Part shown: positions 1 to 7,370 of the stretch, in pieces
Layout of the letters: the number at the start of each line of letters is the position of its first letter
Numbering within the stretch: position 1 is the stretch's first letter
Assembly (NCBI RefSeq): GCF_009910325.1
Contig: NZ_SUMG01000001.1
Coordinates: 62,001 to 126,000, forward strand
Origin: Isachenkonia alkalipeptolytica
GTDB taxonomy: Bacteria > Bacillota > Clostridia > Peptostreptococcales > T1SED10-28
Direction: 5' to 3'
DNA length: 64,000 nucleotides
Program-made: the position numbers and the translations under genes
Notes under the pieces: generated by a model
The model's input: the letters and a program-made list of their open reading frames with translations, nothing else
Databases searched by the model: none
What the model was told of the DNA's origin: nothing

Positions 1-80
1 CCGTAGGTTTCGTAAGCCTGGTAGATGTCGGGATAGTGTTTTTGGAAATAACTGAAGTGATCTTGAATTTTGTTGTCCAT
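1..80 (-). CDS. Truncated 5' end of a gene, carboxymuconolactone decarboxylase-like
   Basis: Only the first 26 codons lie inside the window; the gene runs off the left edge on the minus strand. The start is the ATG at 80, preceded by a good ribosome-binding site (GAAAGGAG, about 6 bases upstream). The visible protein begins MDNKIQDHFSYFQKHYPDIY and continues QAYETYG. This resembles the N-terminus of AhpD/carboxymuconolactone decarboxylase-family proteins, which often begin with a helix of the F-x-K-x-x-P-x-x-Y-x-A-Y type. The family call is recall from a short stretch and is tentative; the existence of the gene is much better supported. Confidence 0.5.
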   Translation of the reverse strand, partial: MDNKIQDHFSYFQKHYPDIYQAYETY

Positions 81-225
81 GGTTGTACTCCTTTCTTAAG
101 TTTTTTACTGTACATATTTTTTATTGTACATACTTAATGTATACTCAAAAAAATGATATTTATTCAGAATCTTGGGAATCAATAGGATGTAGAGTTTTTT
201 TAAATATGAAAGGGGCGATGGAAAA

Positions 226-429
226 ATGAAATTTGGTATTCGAAAACCCAGTATGAAAAAGCGTGTTTCTGCAAGAATCAGTCCGAAGCGGCAGATTGTT
301 CACCGGGCGGGGATTAAAATGCCCAGAGGCAAGGGCTGGGCCAGAAATCCCAAAAAGTACGCCTACAATAAAGTCTACCGCCGAACTTCCTTTGACATTT
401 TCAAACTGTTTAAAAAGCTGTTTAAGTAA
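226..429 (+). CDS. Small basic protein of unknown function (67 aa)
   Basis: This 67-residue protein is preceded by GAAAGGGG about 10 bases before the ATG. It is strongly basic, begins MKFGIRKPSMKKRVSARISP, and has a central segment rich in Gly, Arg, Lys and Pro followed by YNKVYRRTSFDIFKLFKKLFK-like amphipathic C-terminal residues. No catalytic motif or membrane segment is visible. Similar small proteins with an MKFGIRKPS start and a KKAYNKVYN-type segment occur in Firmicutes, sometimes in phage or plasmid contexts, without known function. It lies 45 bases before the hexapeptide-repeat gene but nothing links them functionally. Confidence 0.7.
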   Translation: MKFGIRKPSMKKRVSARISPKRQIVHRAGIKMPRGKGWARNPKKYAYNKVYRRTSFDIFKLFKKLFK

Positions 430-474
430 AACCTTTAATAAAGGATTCCATGAGGTTGAAGGGAGGTTGAAGGG

Positions 475-1467
475 ATGACAATCAATACTGCGAATTCCGC
501 CGGTCTTAAGGGTTCCATGGAGCTTGGGACAAGGGTCTACATCGCCCAGGGAACCGTGATAAGAGGCGGTGAAGAACCGGGGAGTCTTAGCCTGGGAAAT
601 CACACTTGGGCTCTGGAAAATTCGGTTTTAGTGGGTTCGAAGGAAATGCCCACAACGGTAGGCAGCAAAACCGTTTTCGGCCATAAATGCGTGGTGCTGA
701 ACAGTACCATTGGCCACTTATGCGAAGTAGGCAACGGGACAATATTTATGCCCGGGTCCAAAGTGGGGAACTACTGTATTTTCGGAGAAGGAACCCTGGT
801 CCCCGAAGGAATGGAGATTCCCGAGAAGTCTGTGGTTGTGGGACGTCCCGCTCGGGTCCTTCGAAAACTCACCGGGGAGGATGAAAAGAGAATTAAACAG
901 ATGAGAGGCGGAGACATTACACTCTCCCCCTTTGAAGGGACCCGGATCGAAGAGAAGCTAAAGGAGGAAGGGGATATGGGAAAGACCTATGAGATTCAAG
1001 GAAAGCAGCCGGTGATCGGAAAGAACAGTTATCTTGCCCCCGGGGCGGAAATAAACGGGGACGTGATCATTGGGGATAACACCGTTATCGCCGACGGGGT
1101 AAGGATTATCGGAAACTCTCACGGTCCGGTGCGGATCGGCAATCATGTGCAGATTTTAGAGAACTGCGTGCTCCATTTACTTCCGGATAATCAGCTGATT
1201 ATTGAGGACCGGGTAGTGGTCGGTCCCGGATCCATTATCCACGGCACCACTCTTAAGGAGGGAACCATCGTGGAATCGGGAAGCAACGTCTGTGACTACA
1301 GTGAGCTGGGCAGCAACTGTCTGGTGAAAGCGGGAACCCTGATAAAGCAGCGGAGCAAATTTGAGGATGACTCCATTATTGAAGGATTCCCGGGAAAAAC
1401 CGTGGGAAAGCTTCAAATAAAACAGCCTCACCCTCCCTGGGCCTATCCGAAGGAAGCCAGAAAATGA
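475..1467 (+). CDS. Tandem hexapeptide-repeat (left-handed beta-helix) protein, gamma-carbonic-anhydrase/acyltransferase-like
   Basis: The 330-residue protein has two successive left-handed beta-helix regions (about residues 10-130 and 165-310), each built of imperfect [LIV]-G-x4 hexapeptides such as IGDNTVIADGVRIIG and VGNYCIFGEGTLVPEG. Each ends with a segment like VVVGRPARVLRKL or IIEGFPGKTVGKL, typical of the gamma-carbonic-anhydrase/Paa-type superfamily. The Zn-binding histidine set of true carbonic anhydrases is not clearly present, so catalysis is uncertain and the protein may be structural or an acyltransferase. Start chosen at ATG 475 with AAGGGAGG upstream. The stop overlaps the next ATG by 4 bases, implying translational coupling with the cupin gene. 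Confidence 0.8.
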   Translation: MTINTANSAGLKGSMELGTRVYIAQGTVIRGGEEPGSLSLGNHTWALENSVLVGSKEMPTTVGSKTVFGHKCVVLNSTIGHLCEVGNGTIFMPGSKVGNYCIFGEGTLVPEGMEIPEKSVVVGRPARVLRKLTGEDEKRIKQMRGGDITLSPFEGTRIEEKLKEEGDMGKTYEIQGKQPVIGKNSYLAPGAEINGDVIIGDNTVIADGVRIIGNSHGPVRIGNHVQILENCVLHLLPDNQLIIEDRVVVGPGSIIHGTTLKEGTIVESGSNVCDYSELGSNCLVKAGTLIKQRSKFEDDSIIEGFPGKTVGKLQIKQPHPPWAYPKEARK

Positions 1468-2138
1468 TGGAGGGGTTATGGGACAAGGCGGCGCGAAAAG
1501 AACTGCAACAGTTACTGGGTCACACTCAAAAGCTTTATCAGGAAGTGCTGAACTGGGAAGAGAGGGAAAAGAATAAGGACTTGAAAAAAATCTTTCATAT
1601 ACAACAGGTGATCCGGGAGTTGGAGGAACGAAGAAAATGCTTTGAAATCAAGGGCTACGTTCCTAAGATGAAACCAGTTTGTGAGGGGCTGAAACCCCAG
1701 GGGAAAAAGGAAATCTCCGGGGCTTCAGAGGAAGGAGAGGGAATCCTTGAATTTTTGAGAAACCACCAGGGGAAACTCTGCTGGCAGTACGGTTATGAAA
1801 ATCTACCCAGGGCATTGGAAAAGGATTTTGCCTTCGGAGAAGTGCTGGGGGCCGAGGCACCGATTCTTCCGAAGAAAATTACTTTGGGTTTTGTGTTGTT
1901 ATCCCCGAGTACCGATTACCCCAAACACGTCCATGAAGGGGTGGACGAGCTTTATATCAATTTGGGAGGCCCCTGTGAAATAAACGGTGTAACGGTGCCT
2001 AAGGGAGAGAGTTATCATGTGATCTCCGGTAAGCCCCACGCTATTCAAGCATCGAAAGAAGCTATGGGAATTCTTCTGTACACCTGGACCTTTCCTTCCG
2101 GGACCCCGGAGAAATACGAAATGCGCTTTGTGGAATGA
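1464..2138 (+). CDS. Cupin protein resembling the DMSP-lyase (DddL/DddQ-type) family
   Basis: This 224-residue protein has a helical N-terminal half (about residues 1-110) with a WQYGYENL segment, and a C-terminal cupin barrel. The barrel shows the metal-binding motif H-V-H-x4-E (in YPKHVHEGVDELYINLGG) and a second-motif histidine in GKPHAI. The combination of helical N-domain, WxYGY and single cupin is what I associate with the dimethylsulfoniopropionate-lyase-like cupins. In an anaerobic clostridial setting the real substrate could be another small beta-substituted acid, so only the fold and metal site are well supported. The ATG overlaps the stop of the hexapeptide-repeat gene. The downstream promoter and T-box show that the unit ends here. 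Confidence 0.7.
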   Translation: MMEGLWDKAARKELQQLLGHTQKLYQEVLNWEEREKNKDLKKIFHIQQVIRELEERRKCFEIKGYVPKMKPVCEGLKPQGKKEISGASEEGEGILEFLRNHQGKLCWQYGYENLPRALEKDFAFGEVLGAEAPILPKKITLGFVLLSPSTDYPKHVHEGVDELYINLGGPCEINGVTVPKGESYHVISGKPHAIQASKEAMGILLYTWTFPSGTPEKYEMRFVE

Positions 2139-2203
2139 AAACCGTCAAAAAAAGCACCTTGGAGATATAAAAAAAACATTATGAAAAAATTAATAAATAT
2201 GCA

Positions 2204-2232
2204 TTGACAGTGGCCGGAGGATTCTATATACT
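2204..2232 (+). promoter_or_regulatory. Sigma-A-type promoter of the proline operon
   Basis: TTGACA at 2204-2209 and TATACT at 2227-2232 with a 17-base spacer form a near-consensus housekeeping promoter. It lies about 50 bases before the T-box leader and 355 bases before proA. Confidence 0.8.
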
Positions 2233-2280
2233 ATTTTCAATCAATCATTAGTTTGAAATATTATGACAAATTCATAATGC

Positions 2281-2484
2281 AGCTACGTTGAAGGAAAATA
2301 GTAGAGAAAAATGTTATTAAGCGAACAGGGAAACAGTGAAAGCCCTGGGAACCTCTTTTTTTCGAACCCGTTCCGAAGTAGATCCCGGCGAAAAACCGTT
2401 AACGTAACAAGGTGGGCCGAAATCGGTCAACTAGGGTGGTACCGCGAGCATACTCTCGTCCCTTTGGGGATGGGAGTTTTTTTA
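2281..2484 (+). ncRNA. T-box riboswitch, predicted proline-specific
   Basis: The leader contains the diagnostic T-box sequence AGGGTGGTACCGCG at 2433-2446. It is followed by the complementary CGTCCCT (antiterminator partner) and an intrinsic terminator stem ending in seven T residues at about 2452-2483. Upstream are stem I landmarks: AAGGAAAATAGTAGAG, a GTGAAAGCCCTG block, and GAA-CCC-G at 2364-2370. By the usual specifier-loop layout (GAA followed by the codon), the specifier codon is CCC, proline, which agrees with the proA-proB-proC genes downstream. Uncharged tRNA-Pro is expected to stabilise the antiterminator and turn the operon on. The open reading frame at 2311-2514 lies within this RNA and is not considered a gene. 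Confidence 0.93.
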
Positions 2485-2587
2485 TATTTATTTAACATTA
2501 TTGATATTTATTAAACAAAAGGGCCGAAGGAAATGAATCACCGATAGCAGGAACGTTAGAAACCAATAATCGAAAGGAAGGGTTGTT

Positions 2588-3835
2588 ATGAAAAGTTATG
2601 ATCAAAATCTGGCAAGCATGGTGCAAGAGCTTAAAAAAGAGGCAAAAGTCTTAGGAAGTTTAACGGGAGAAGAAAAAAACAGAGGATTACAGCGGGTAAT
2701 TGAAGCCCTGGAATCAGAAGAGGAAACCATACTCCAGGCAAACAAGGAGGATTTGGAAAAAGCTCGAAGGGCAGGAGTCCGAGAGAGCCTGGTGGACCGA
2801 TTGGCTCTGGATTCGGATCGACTGACAGCAATGAAGGAAGCCCTTCGAGAAGTGATCGCCTTAAAAGATCCCGTCTGGAGCAGCGGGAAAACCTGGACCC
2901 TGGAAAACGGTCTTACGCTGTCAAAAATGACGGTTCCCTTAGGGGTGGTGGGAATAATTTATGAGTCCCGACCCAATGTCACCGTGGACGCCTTCGCCCT
3001 GGGCTTTAAAAGCGGGAACGGCGTCCTCCTTCGAGGAAGCTCCAGTGCCTTGAATTCCAATCGGGCCCTGGTGGGGGCCATTCACCGGGGGCTGAAAGCG
3101 GCGGGGATTTCCCCGAAGGTTCTGGGATTTATCGATGATGATCGCCGGGAACTGGTATTGGAAATGCTTCATATGAAAGGGAAGATCGATTTGATTATTC
3201 CCCGGGGAGGCAAAGGTCTGATCGATTTCGTAGTGGAAAACGCCAAGGTCCCCACGGTGGAAACCGGGGTGGGGAACTGCCATTTATATGTGGACGCTGA
3301 GGGAGATCTGTCCATGGCTATGGAAATACTGAAAAACGGAAAAATGCAACGGCCGGGAGTATGTAATGCCTTAGAAACCCTGTTGGTCCATGAAGCGGTG
3401 GCAGAGGCCTTTATCAAAAAACTTTCCCAAGAACTGGAGGGGGTGACCCTTCATGGCTGCGAATTGACCGAAAAGTATATTTCCGTGGAAAAAGCTACGG
3501 AGGCGGATTGGAAAGAGGAGTTCCTGGATCTGATTTTAGCGGTTCGGGTGGTGAAGGATCTCCCAGAGGCCATTGAACACATCGATCAGTACGGAACGGG
3601 ACATTCGGAAGCCATCGTAACCAATAATTATCAGCATGCCCAGGCATTCCAGCGGAAAGTGGATGCAGCGGCGGTTTATGTGAATGCCTCCACCCGGTTT
3701 ACCGACGGAGGGGCCTTCGGGTTTGGGGGAGAAATGGGGATCAGCACCCAAAAAGTTCATGCCCGGGGGCCTATGGGATTAGAGGAATTGGTAACGACGA
3801 AGTACATTGCCCGGGGAGAGGGACAGATTCGGTAG
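2588..3835 (+). CDS. proA: Gamma-glutamyl phosphate reductase
   Basis: ProA reduces glutamyl-5-phosphate with NADPH to glutamate-5-semialdehyde in cytosolic proline synthesis. The 415-residue length matches the family. Recognisable segments are the dinucleotide-binding region VPLGVVGIIYESRPNVT (about residues 117-133), LRGSSSALNSN, and the catalytic cysteine in QRPGVCNALET (about residue 258). The C-terminal signature is GFGGEMGISTQKVHARGPMG. The ATG follows GAAAGGAAGG at good spacing. It is the first gene after the proline T-box, with proB 97 bases downstream. The gene order A-B-C differs from the more usual B-A order. Confidence 0.97.
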   Translation: MKSYDQNLASMVQELKKEAKVLGSLTGEEKNRGLQRVIEALESEEETILQANKEDLEKARRAGVRESLVDRLALDSDRLTAMKEALREVIALKDPVWSSGKTWTLENGLTLSKMTVPLGVVGIIYESRPNVTVDAFALGFKSGNGVLLRGSSSALNSNRALVGAIHRGLKAAGISPKVLGFIDDDRRELVLEMLHMKGKIDLIIPRGGKGLIDFVVENAKVPTVETGVGNCHLYVDAEGDLSMAMEILKNGKMQRPGVCNALETLLVHEAVAEAFIKKLSQELEGVTLHGCELTEKYISVEKATEADWKEEFLDLILAVRVVKDLPEAIEHIDQYGTGHSEAIVTNNYQHAQAFQRKVDAAAVYVNASTRFTDGGAFGFGGEMGISTQKVHARGPMGLEELVTTKYIARGEGQIR

Positions 3836-3932
3836 TTGAAACTTAGAAACAGGAAAAACAATATAACCGGCAGCTAAAAATTCGAAGATAAGTGCTTGTG
3901 TGGAATAAGAGCACTGGAAAGAAGGGAAAACC

Positions 3933-4730
3933 ATGATTCGGCAATTAATGGAAAATAGCAGAAAAATCGTAATAAAAATCGGAAGCAACACTTTAGCGAA
4001 GGACGATGGAACCATCTCCAGAGCATTTCTGGAGAATCTGGGTGAGGACGTGCACCAGCTGATGAGGGAAGGAAAGCAGGTGGTGATCGTATCCTCGGGG
4101 GCGAGAATCGCCGGGGTATCCACCATCGGAAAATGGATGCGAAAAGAGGACATTAACTATAAACAGGCCCTCTGTGCCATTGGACAGGTGGAATTGATGG
4201 ATGCCTACCGAAGGGTCTTCGAAAAACACGGAATTCATATCGGACAGATTCTTTATACCCGGGAGGACTTTTTGGAAGGGAGCCGTTCCCTGAATATTCG
4301 AAACACCCTGTTTACCCTGGCGGAGGAAGGGGTTGTTCCCATCATTAATGAAAATGACAGCGTTTGTGTGGATGAAATAAAAATCGGAGACAATGATACC
4401 TTGGCGGCCTATACCGCAAATATCTGGAACGCTGATCTTTTGATTATGCTTAGTGATATTGACGGGATTTACTCGAAAAATCCCAAAACCTGTGAGGATG
4501 CCAAACTGGTGGAGTTAGTGGAAAGCATCGATGAACTTCGAAAAAGCATTGAAATCGGTTGCGGAAACCTTTTCGGTACCGGGGGCATCGAGACGAAAAT
4601 TGAAGCTGCAAGAAAGGTGGGGGACTATAAAATTCCCATGATATTAAGCAACGGAAAGGTGCCTCATATCATTGAAAAATTGAAAAAAGGTGAAGCTAAG
4701 GGAACCTTATTTGACTTAGGAGGAAAATAA
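3933..4730 (+). CDS. proB: Glutamate 5-kinase, short form
   Basis: ProB phosphorylates glutamate to glutamyl-5-phosphate, the first committed step of proline synthesis. The protein shows the amino-acid-kinase fold: KIGSNTLAKDDG near the N-terminus, VSSGARIAGV, INENDSV, and GDNDTLAAYTANIWNADLLIMLSDIDGIY. At 265 residues it lacks the C-terminal PUA domain of the about 370-residue E. coli and Bacillus enzymes; short forms without PUA are known in clostridia. It lies between proA and proC. ProC starts 1 base after its stop, so the two are coupled. Control is expected from the upstream T-box and possibly by proline feedback. Confidence 0.96.
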   Translation: MIRQLMENSRKIVIKIGSNTLAKDDGTISRAFLENLGEDVHQLMREGKQVVIVSSGARIAGVSTIGKWMRKEDINYKQALCAIGQVELMDAYRRVFEKHGIHIGQILYTREDFLEGSRSLNIRNTLFTLAEEGVVPIINENDSVCVDEIKIGDNDTLAAYTANIWNADLLIMLSDIDGIYSKNPKTCEDAKLVELVESIDELRKSIEIGCGNLFGTGGIETKIEAARKVGDYKIPMILSNGKVPHIIEKLKKGEAKGTLFDLGGK

Positions 4731-4731
4731 T

Positions 4732-5559
4732 ATGGAAGAAAAAGTATTGAAAAAGAAAAAAATCGGTTGGGTCGGTGGAGGAAACATGGCCTATGCCATG
4801 GTCTCAGGGATTCTTCAGGTGGATCCGGGTCTTCGTAAAAACTTAATGGTCAGCGATCCCAATGAAGATAAACGATGGACCTTTGAGAAGGATTTTAACG
4901 TCCAGGCCACCCAAAGCAACAAAGCGGTAATTGAGCATTCGGATATATTGATTTTAGCGGTGAAACCCCATAAATGCGGGGAAGTGCTCAATGAAATCAA
5001 GGCCCTGGAAAAGGAAGAGCTGTTGGTGGTCTCCATTGCCGCAGGGGTATCCCTGGAGTATTTACAGGAGCATCTGGGACCCAAGGGGAAAATTGTTCGA
5101 ACCATGCCGAATACGCCGGTACTGGTTCAGGCGGGGATGACGCTGATTACCCCGAATGCCAATGTGGAACCCAGGGAATTAATAGAAGTCCGGGCCATCT
5201 TTGAGAGCATCGGAAAAGTGGATGAGATAGAAGAAAAGTTTTTAGACGCAGTGGCCGCCATCAGTGCCAGTGGTCCCGCCTATGTGTATATGTTTATTGA
5301 AGCCCTGGGAGATGGCGGGGTACTGAAGGGTTTGCCGAGGAAGCAGTCCTATGAGATTGCGGCCCAGGCGGTGTTGGGCGCGGCAAAAATGATACTGGAA
5401 ACCGGAAAACACCCCGGAGATTTAAAGGATATGGTGTGTTCTCCCGGAGGCATGACCATCGAGGCGGTTTATGCCTTGGAAAGAAATCACTTTCGGGCAT
5501 CGATTATTGAAGCGGTGGAAATTTGCACGGATAAATCGAAAAAACTGGTGGAGGGCTAG
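4732..5559 (+). CDS. proC: Pyrroline-5-carboxylate reductase
   Basis: ProC catalyses the final NAD(P)H-dependent reduction of pyrroline-5-carboxylate to proline. The 275-residue protein has the Rossmann start KKIGWVGGGNMAYAMVSG. It also has ILAVKPHKCGEVL, the conserved segment RTMPNTPVLVQAGMT, and the C-terminal substrate/dimer signature AISASGPAYVYMFIEALGDGG followed by SPGGMTIEAVYALE. The length is normal for the family. It begins 1 base after proB and the AGGAGGAAAATAAT site lies inside the proB end, so it is the last gene of the T-box-controlled proline operon. Confidence 0.97.
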   Translation: MEEKVLKKKKIGWVGGGNMAYAMVSGILQVDPGLRKNLMVSDPNEDKRWTFEKDFNVQATQSNKAVIEHSDILILAVKPHKCGEVLNEIKALEKEELLVVSIAAGVSLEYLQEHLGPKGKIVRTMPNTPVLVQAGMTLITPNANVEPRELIEVRAIFESIGKVDEIEEKFLDAVAAISASGPAYVYMFIEALGDGGVLKGLPRKQSYEIAAQAVLGAAKMILETGKHPGDLKDMVCSPGGMTIEAVYALERNHFRASIIEAVEICTDKSKKLVEG

Positions 5560-5618
5560 ATCCTAGGGGTTATATGCATAAGAAGAAATATTTCTTGAGA
5601 AATTTGCGAAAAAGTATT

Positions 5619-5700
5619 GTTATAATAAGAAATATATGGTATTCTTAACAAGAAGTTGTTAATAACGATAAAGTATTAACAAACAATACTTTTCAATTCA
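5619..5700 (+). promoter_or_regulatory. Extended -10 promoter and AT-rich palindromes before the FMN-binding lipoprotein gene
   Basis: TGTTATAAT at 5619-5626 (hexamer 5621-5626) is an extended -10 element with no good -35. Downstream, TTAACAA-gaag-TTGTTAA (about 5644-5661) and AAAGTATT-aacaaac-AATACTTT (about 5669-5692) are perfect inverted repeats lying between the probable transcription start and the gene. They could be operators or RNA hairpins. The TTGTTAA/TTAACAA half sites resemble those of Rex but are in the opposite order. Confidence 0.45.
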
Positions 5701-5725
5701 CAAAAACACTTAAGGAGGAAGATTA

Positions 5726-6520
5726 ATGAAAAAGATTTTAATTTTACTAATGGTATTAGCCATGTCTTTATTCGTGTTCATCGGTTGCGGAGAAGATGCA
5801 GCGGGAGATGAAGGTGAAAGCGGAGAAGCAGTTGAAAATGGTGAAGAAGTAGATGAAGAGGAAGAAGCGGACGAAGAGGAAGCTTCAGACAATATGTACC
5901 AAGACGGTACCTATACCGCTTATAGTGATACCGACGAAAGAGGTTTCGGTAAAGTGACCATCACCATTGAAAGCGATGAGATCGTTGATGTGGAGTTAGC
6001 GGAATTTCGAGGAACCGGCGTTGAGAAGGATGAAGATTACGGATATGATGATTTCCATGACGCTTTAGCGGAAATGCCCGGTCGATTCCTAGAGGCCAAC
6101 AGTGCTGACGTTGAAGTGTTCACCGGAGCAACCAGCTCTAGCGAACAGTGGATGCAAGGGGTTGAAAGAGCCTTAGAAATGGCTCTAGTAGACGCTGAAG
6201 ATGACAGCATGTACTTTGACGGAACTTTCTTCGGAGCCAGTGATTTAGGTGAAAGAGGACGATCGGTTGCCTTTGTAACCATCGAAAATGATGAAATCGT
6301 TGATGTAGTGCTTCATGACACTCAATTAGATGAAGAAGACGGAGAAGATTTCAAAGATGAAGATTATGGATACGAAGAGTACCATGAAGCTCGAGAAGAA
6401 CTAGCAGAAGAGTTTGTAGCAGCCAATAGTGCCGATGTGGACGTGTTCACGGGAGCAACCGGCTCAAGCGAAAACTGGATGACGGCTGTAGAACGAGCTT
6501 TAGAAAACGCAGAGCGATAA
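5726..6520 (+). CDS. Acidic lipoprotein with two FMN-binding domains
   Basis: The 264-residue protein starts with a signal peptide and lipobox ending FVFIGC (Cys21), then a very acidic Glu/Asp-rich linker (about 25-55). Two homologous domains follow (about 58-150 and 160-262), each opening with Y-x-D/D-G-T-[YF] and ending with FTGAT[SG]SSE. The [ST]-G-A-[ST] motif is the known site of covalent FMN attachment by the flavin transferase ApbE on FMN-binding-domain proteins (PplA, RnfG, NqrC types). The protein is therefore predicted to be surface-anchored and to carry two flavins for electron transfer. It is monocistronic, with its own promoter and terminator. The redox partner and an ApbE gene are not in the window. 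Confidence 0.85.
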   Translation: MKKILILLMVLAMSLFVFIGCGEDAAGDEGESGEAVENGEEVDEEEEADEEEASDNMYQDGTYTAYSDTDERGFGKVTITIESDEIVDVELAEFRGTGVEKDEDYGYDDFHDALAEMPGRFLEANSADVEVFTGATSSSEQWMQGVERALEMALVDAEDDSMYFDGTFFGASDLGERGRSVAFVTIENDEIVDVVLHDTQLDEEDGEDFKDEDYGYEEYHEAREELAEEFVAANSADVDVFTGATGSSENWMTAVERALENAER

Positions 6521-6552
6521 TTTAAGCGAAGAATCCTCGCGAAAATTACTCA

Positions 6553-6589
6553 TAAAAAAAGATGTCCCAATGGGGGGCATCTTTTTTTG
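6553..6589 (+). terminator. Intrinsic terminator after the FMN-binding lipoprotein gene
   Basis: AAAAAAAGATGTCCC and GGGGGCATCTTTTTTT form a stem around the short loop AATG, followed by the T run. Confidence 0.85.
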
Positions 6590-6724
6590 TTTAAAGGATT
6601 GCCAAGTATCGGATTTAATTGACAGTAAGGGGCTAAAAGAGTAGAATTAGAGCATATATATAACCTTCAAAGAAAACACATTGGAGCAAAAAAATGTTAA
6701 AATATATGCAAAGGGGTGTTGATA

Positions 6725-7288
6725 ATGGAATATATTATTCTTATCGGTGTCATCGCAGTGATCATTTTGCTTTTTGCGGGGAAATACAATCGGCTGGTCA
6801 CCTTACGGAATCGAGTCAAAAATGCCTGGTCCCAAATTGATGTACGGCTCCAGCAACGAAACGACCTGATTCCCAATCTGGTCAATACGGTGAAGGGCTA
6901 TGCGAAGCATGAATCCGAAACCCTGGAACGGGTTATTCAGGCAAGGAATCAACTGATGGCGGCCCAAAGCGAGGAAAATGTAAAAGAAGCGGCGAAAGCG
7001 GAAAATCAACTGCAGTCCACATTGAAATCCTTATTTGCCCTTCGGGAAAGTTATCCGGATCTTAAAGCCAATACCAATTTTTTAGACCTCCAGGAAAAAC
7101 TGAAGGGCATGGAAGATAAACTGGCCTCGGTCCGCCAGTATTATTCCGACAGTGTTACCCGGTACAATACGGAAATTGAAAAATTTCCCGCAAACCTGAT
7201 TGCCTCCATGTTCGGCTTTAAAGCCATGGAACTCTTCGAGGTGGAAAACGAAGAAGTGCGAAAAGCCCCGAAGGTGAAGTTTGACTAA
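6725..7288 (+). CDS. LemA family protein
   Basis: This roughly 187-residue protein has one N-terminal membrane segment (MEYIILIGVIAVIILLFAGK). A long helical LemA domain follows, with the family-typical VKNAWSQIDVRLQQRNDLIP, LVNTVKGYAKHE, ARNQL, YPDLKAN and the C-terminal YNTEIEKFPANLIA segment. The function of LemA is not firmly known; it is membrane-anchored with a helical bundle facing the periplasm or cell surface. I chose ATG 6725 because AAAGGGGTG lies 7-8 bases before it; a GTG at 6716 would overlap that site. It is followed by an HtpX-like M48 protease gene, a pairing common in bacteria. Confidence 0.92.
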   Translation: MEYIILIGVIAVIILLFAGKYNRLVTLRNRVKNAWSQIDVRLQQRNDLIPNLVNTVKGYAKHESETLERVIQARNQLMAAQSEENVKEAAKAENQLQSTLKSLFALRESYPDLKANTNFLDLQEKLKGMEDKLASVRQYYSDSVTRYNTEIEKFPANLIASMFGFKAMELFEVENEEVRKAPKVKFD

Positions 7289-7370
7289 AACCATCGCCTT
7301 TTCCCATGGAAAGAGTTGGGAGAGGCTCACGGGAAGGATTTGTGAATAACGAAATTAAAGGAGAAAAACC

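Noticed and set aside
2311-2514. Open reading frame of 67 codons inside the T-box leader
   Set aside because: It runs through T-box, antiterminator and terminator sequences and has no ribosome-binding site or protein-like composition; the RNA explains the sequence.
5644-5661. Rex-type operator before the flavin lipoprotein gene
   Set aside because: The half sites TTAACAA and TTGTTAA are in the reverse order and spacing of the known TTGTTAA-n4-TTAACAA site, so a Rex call is not supported.
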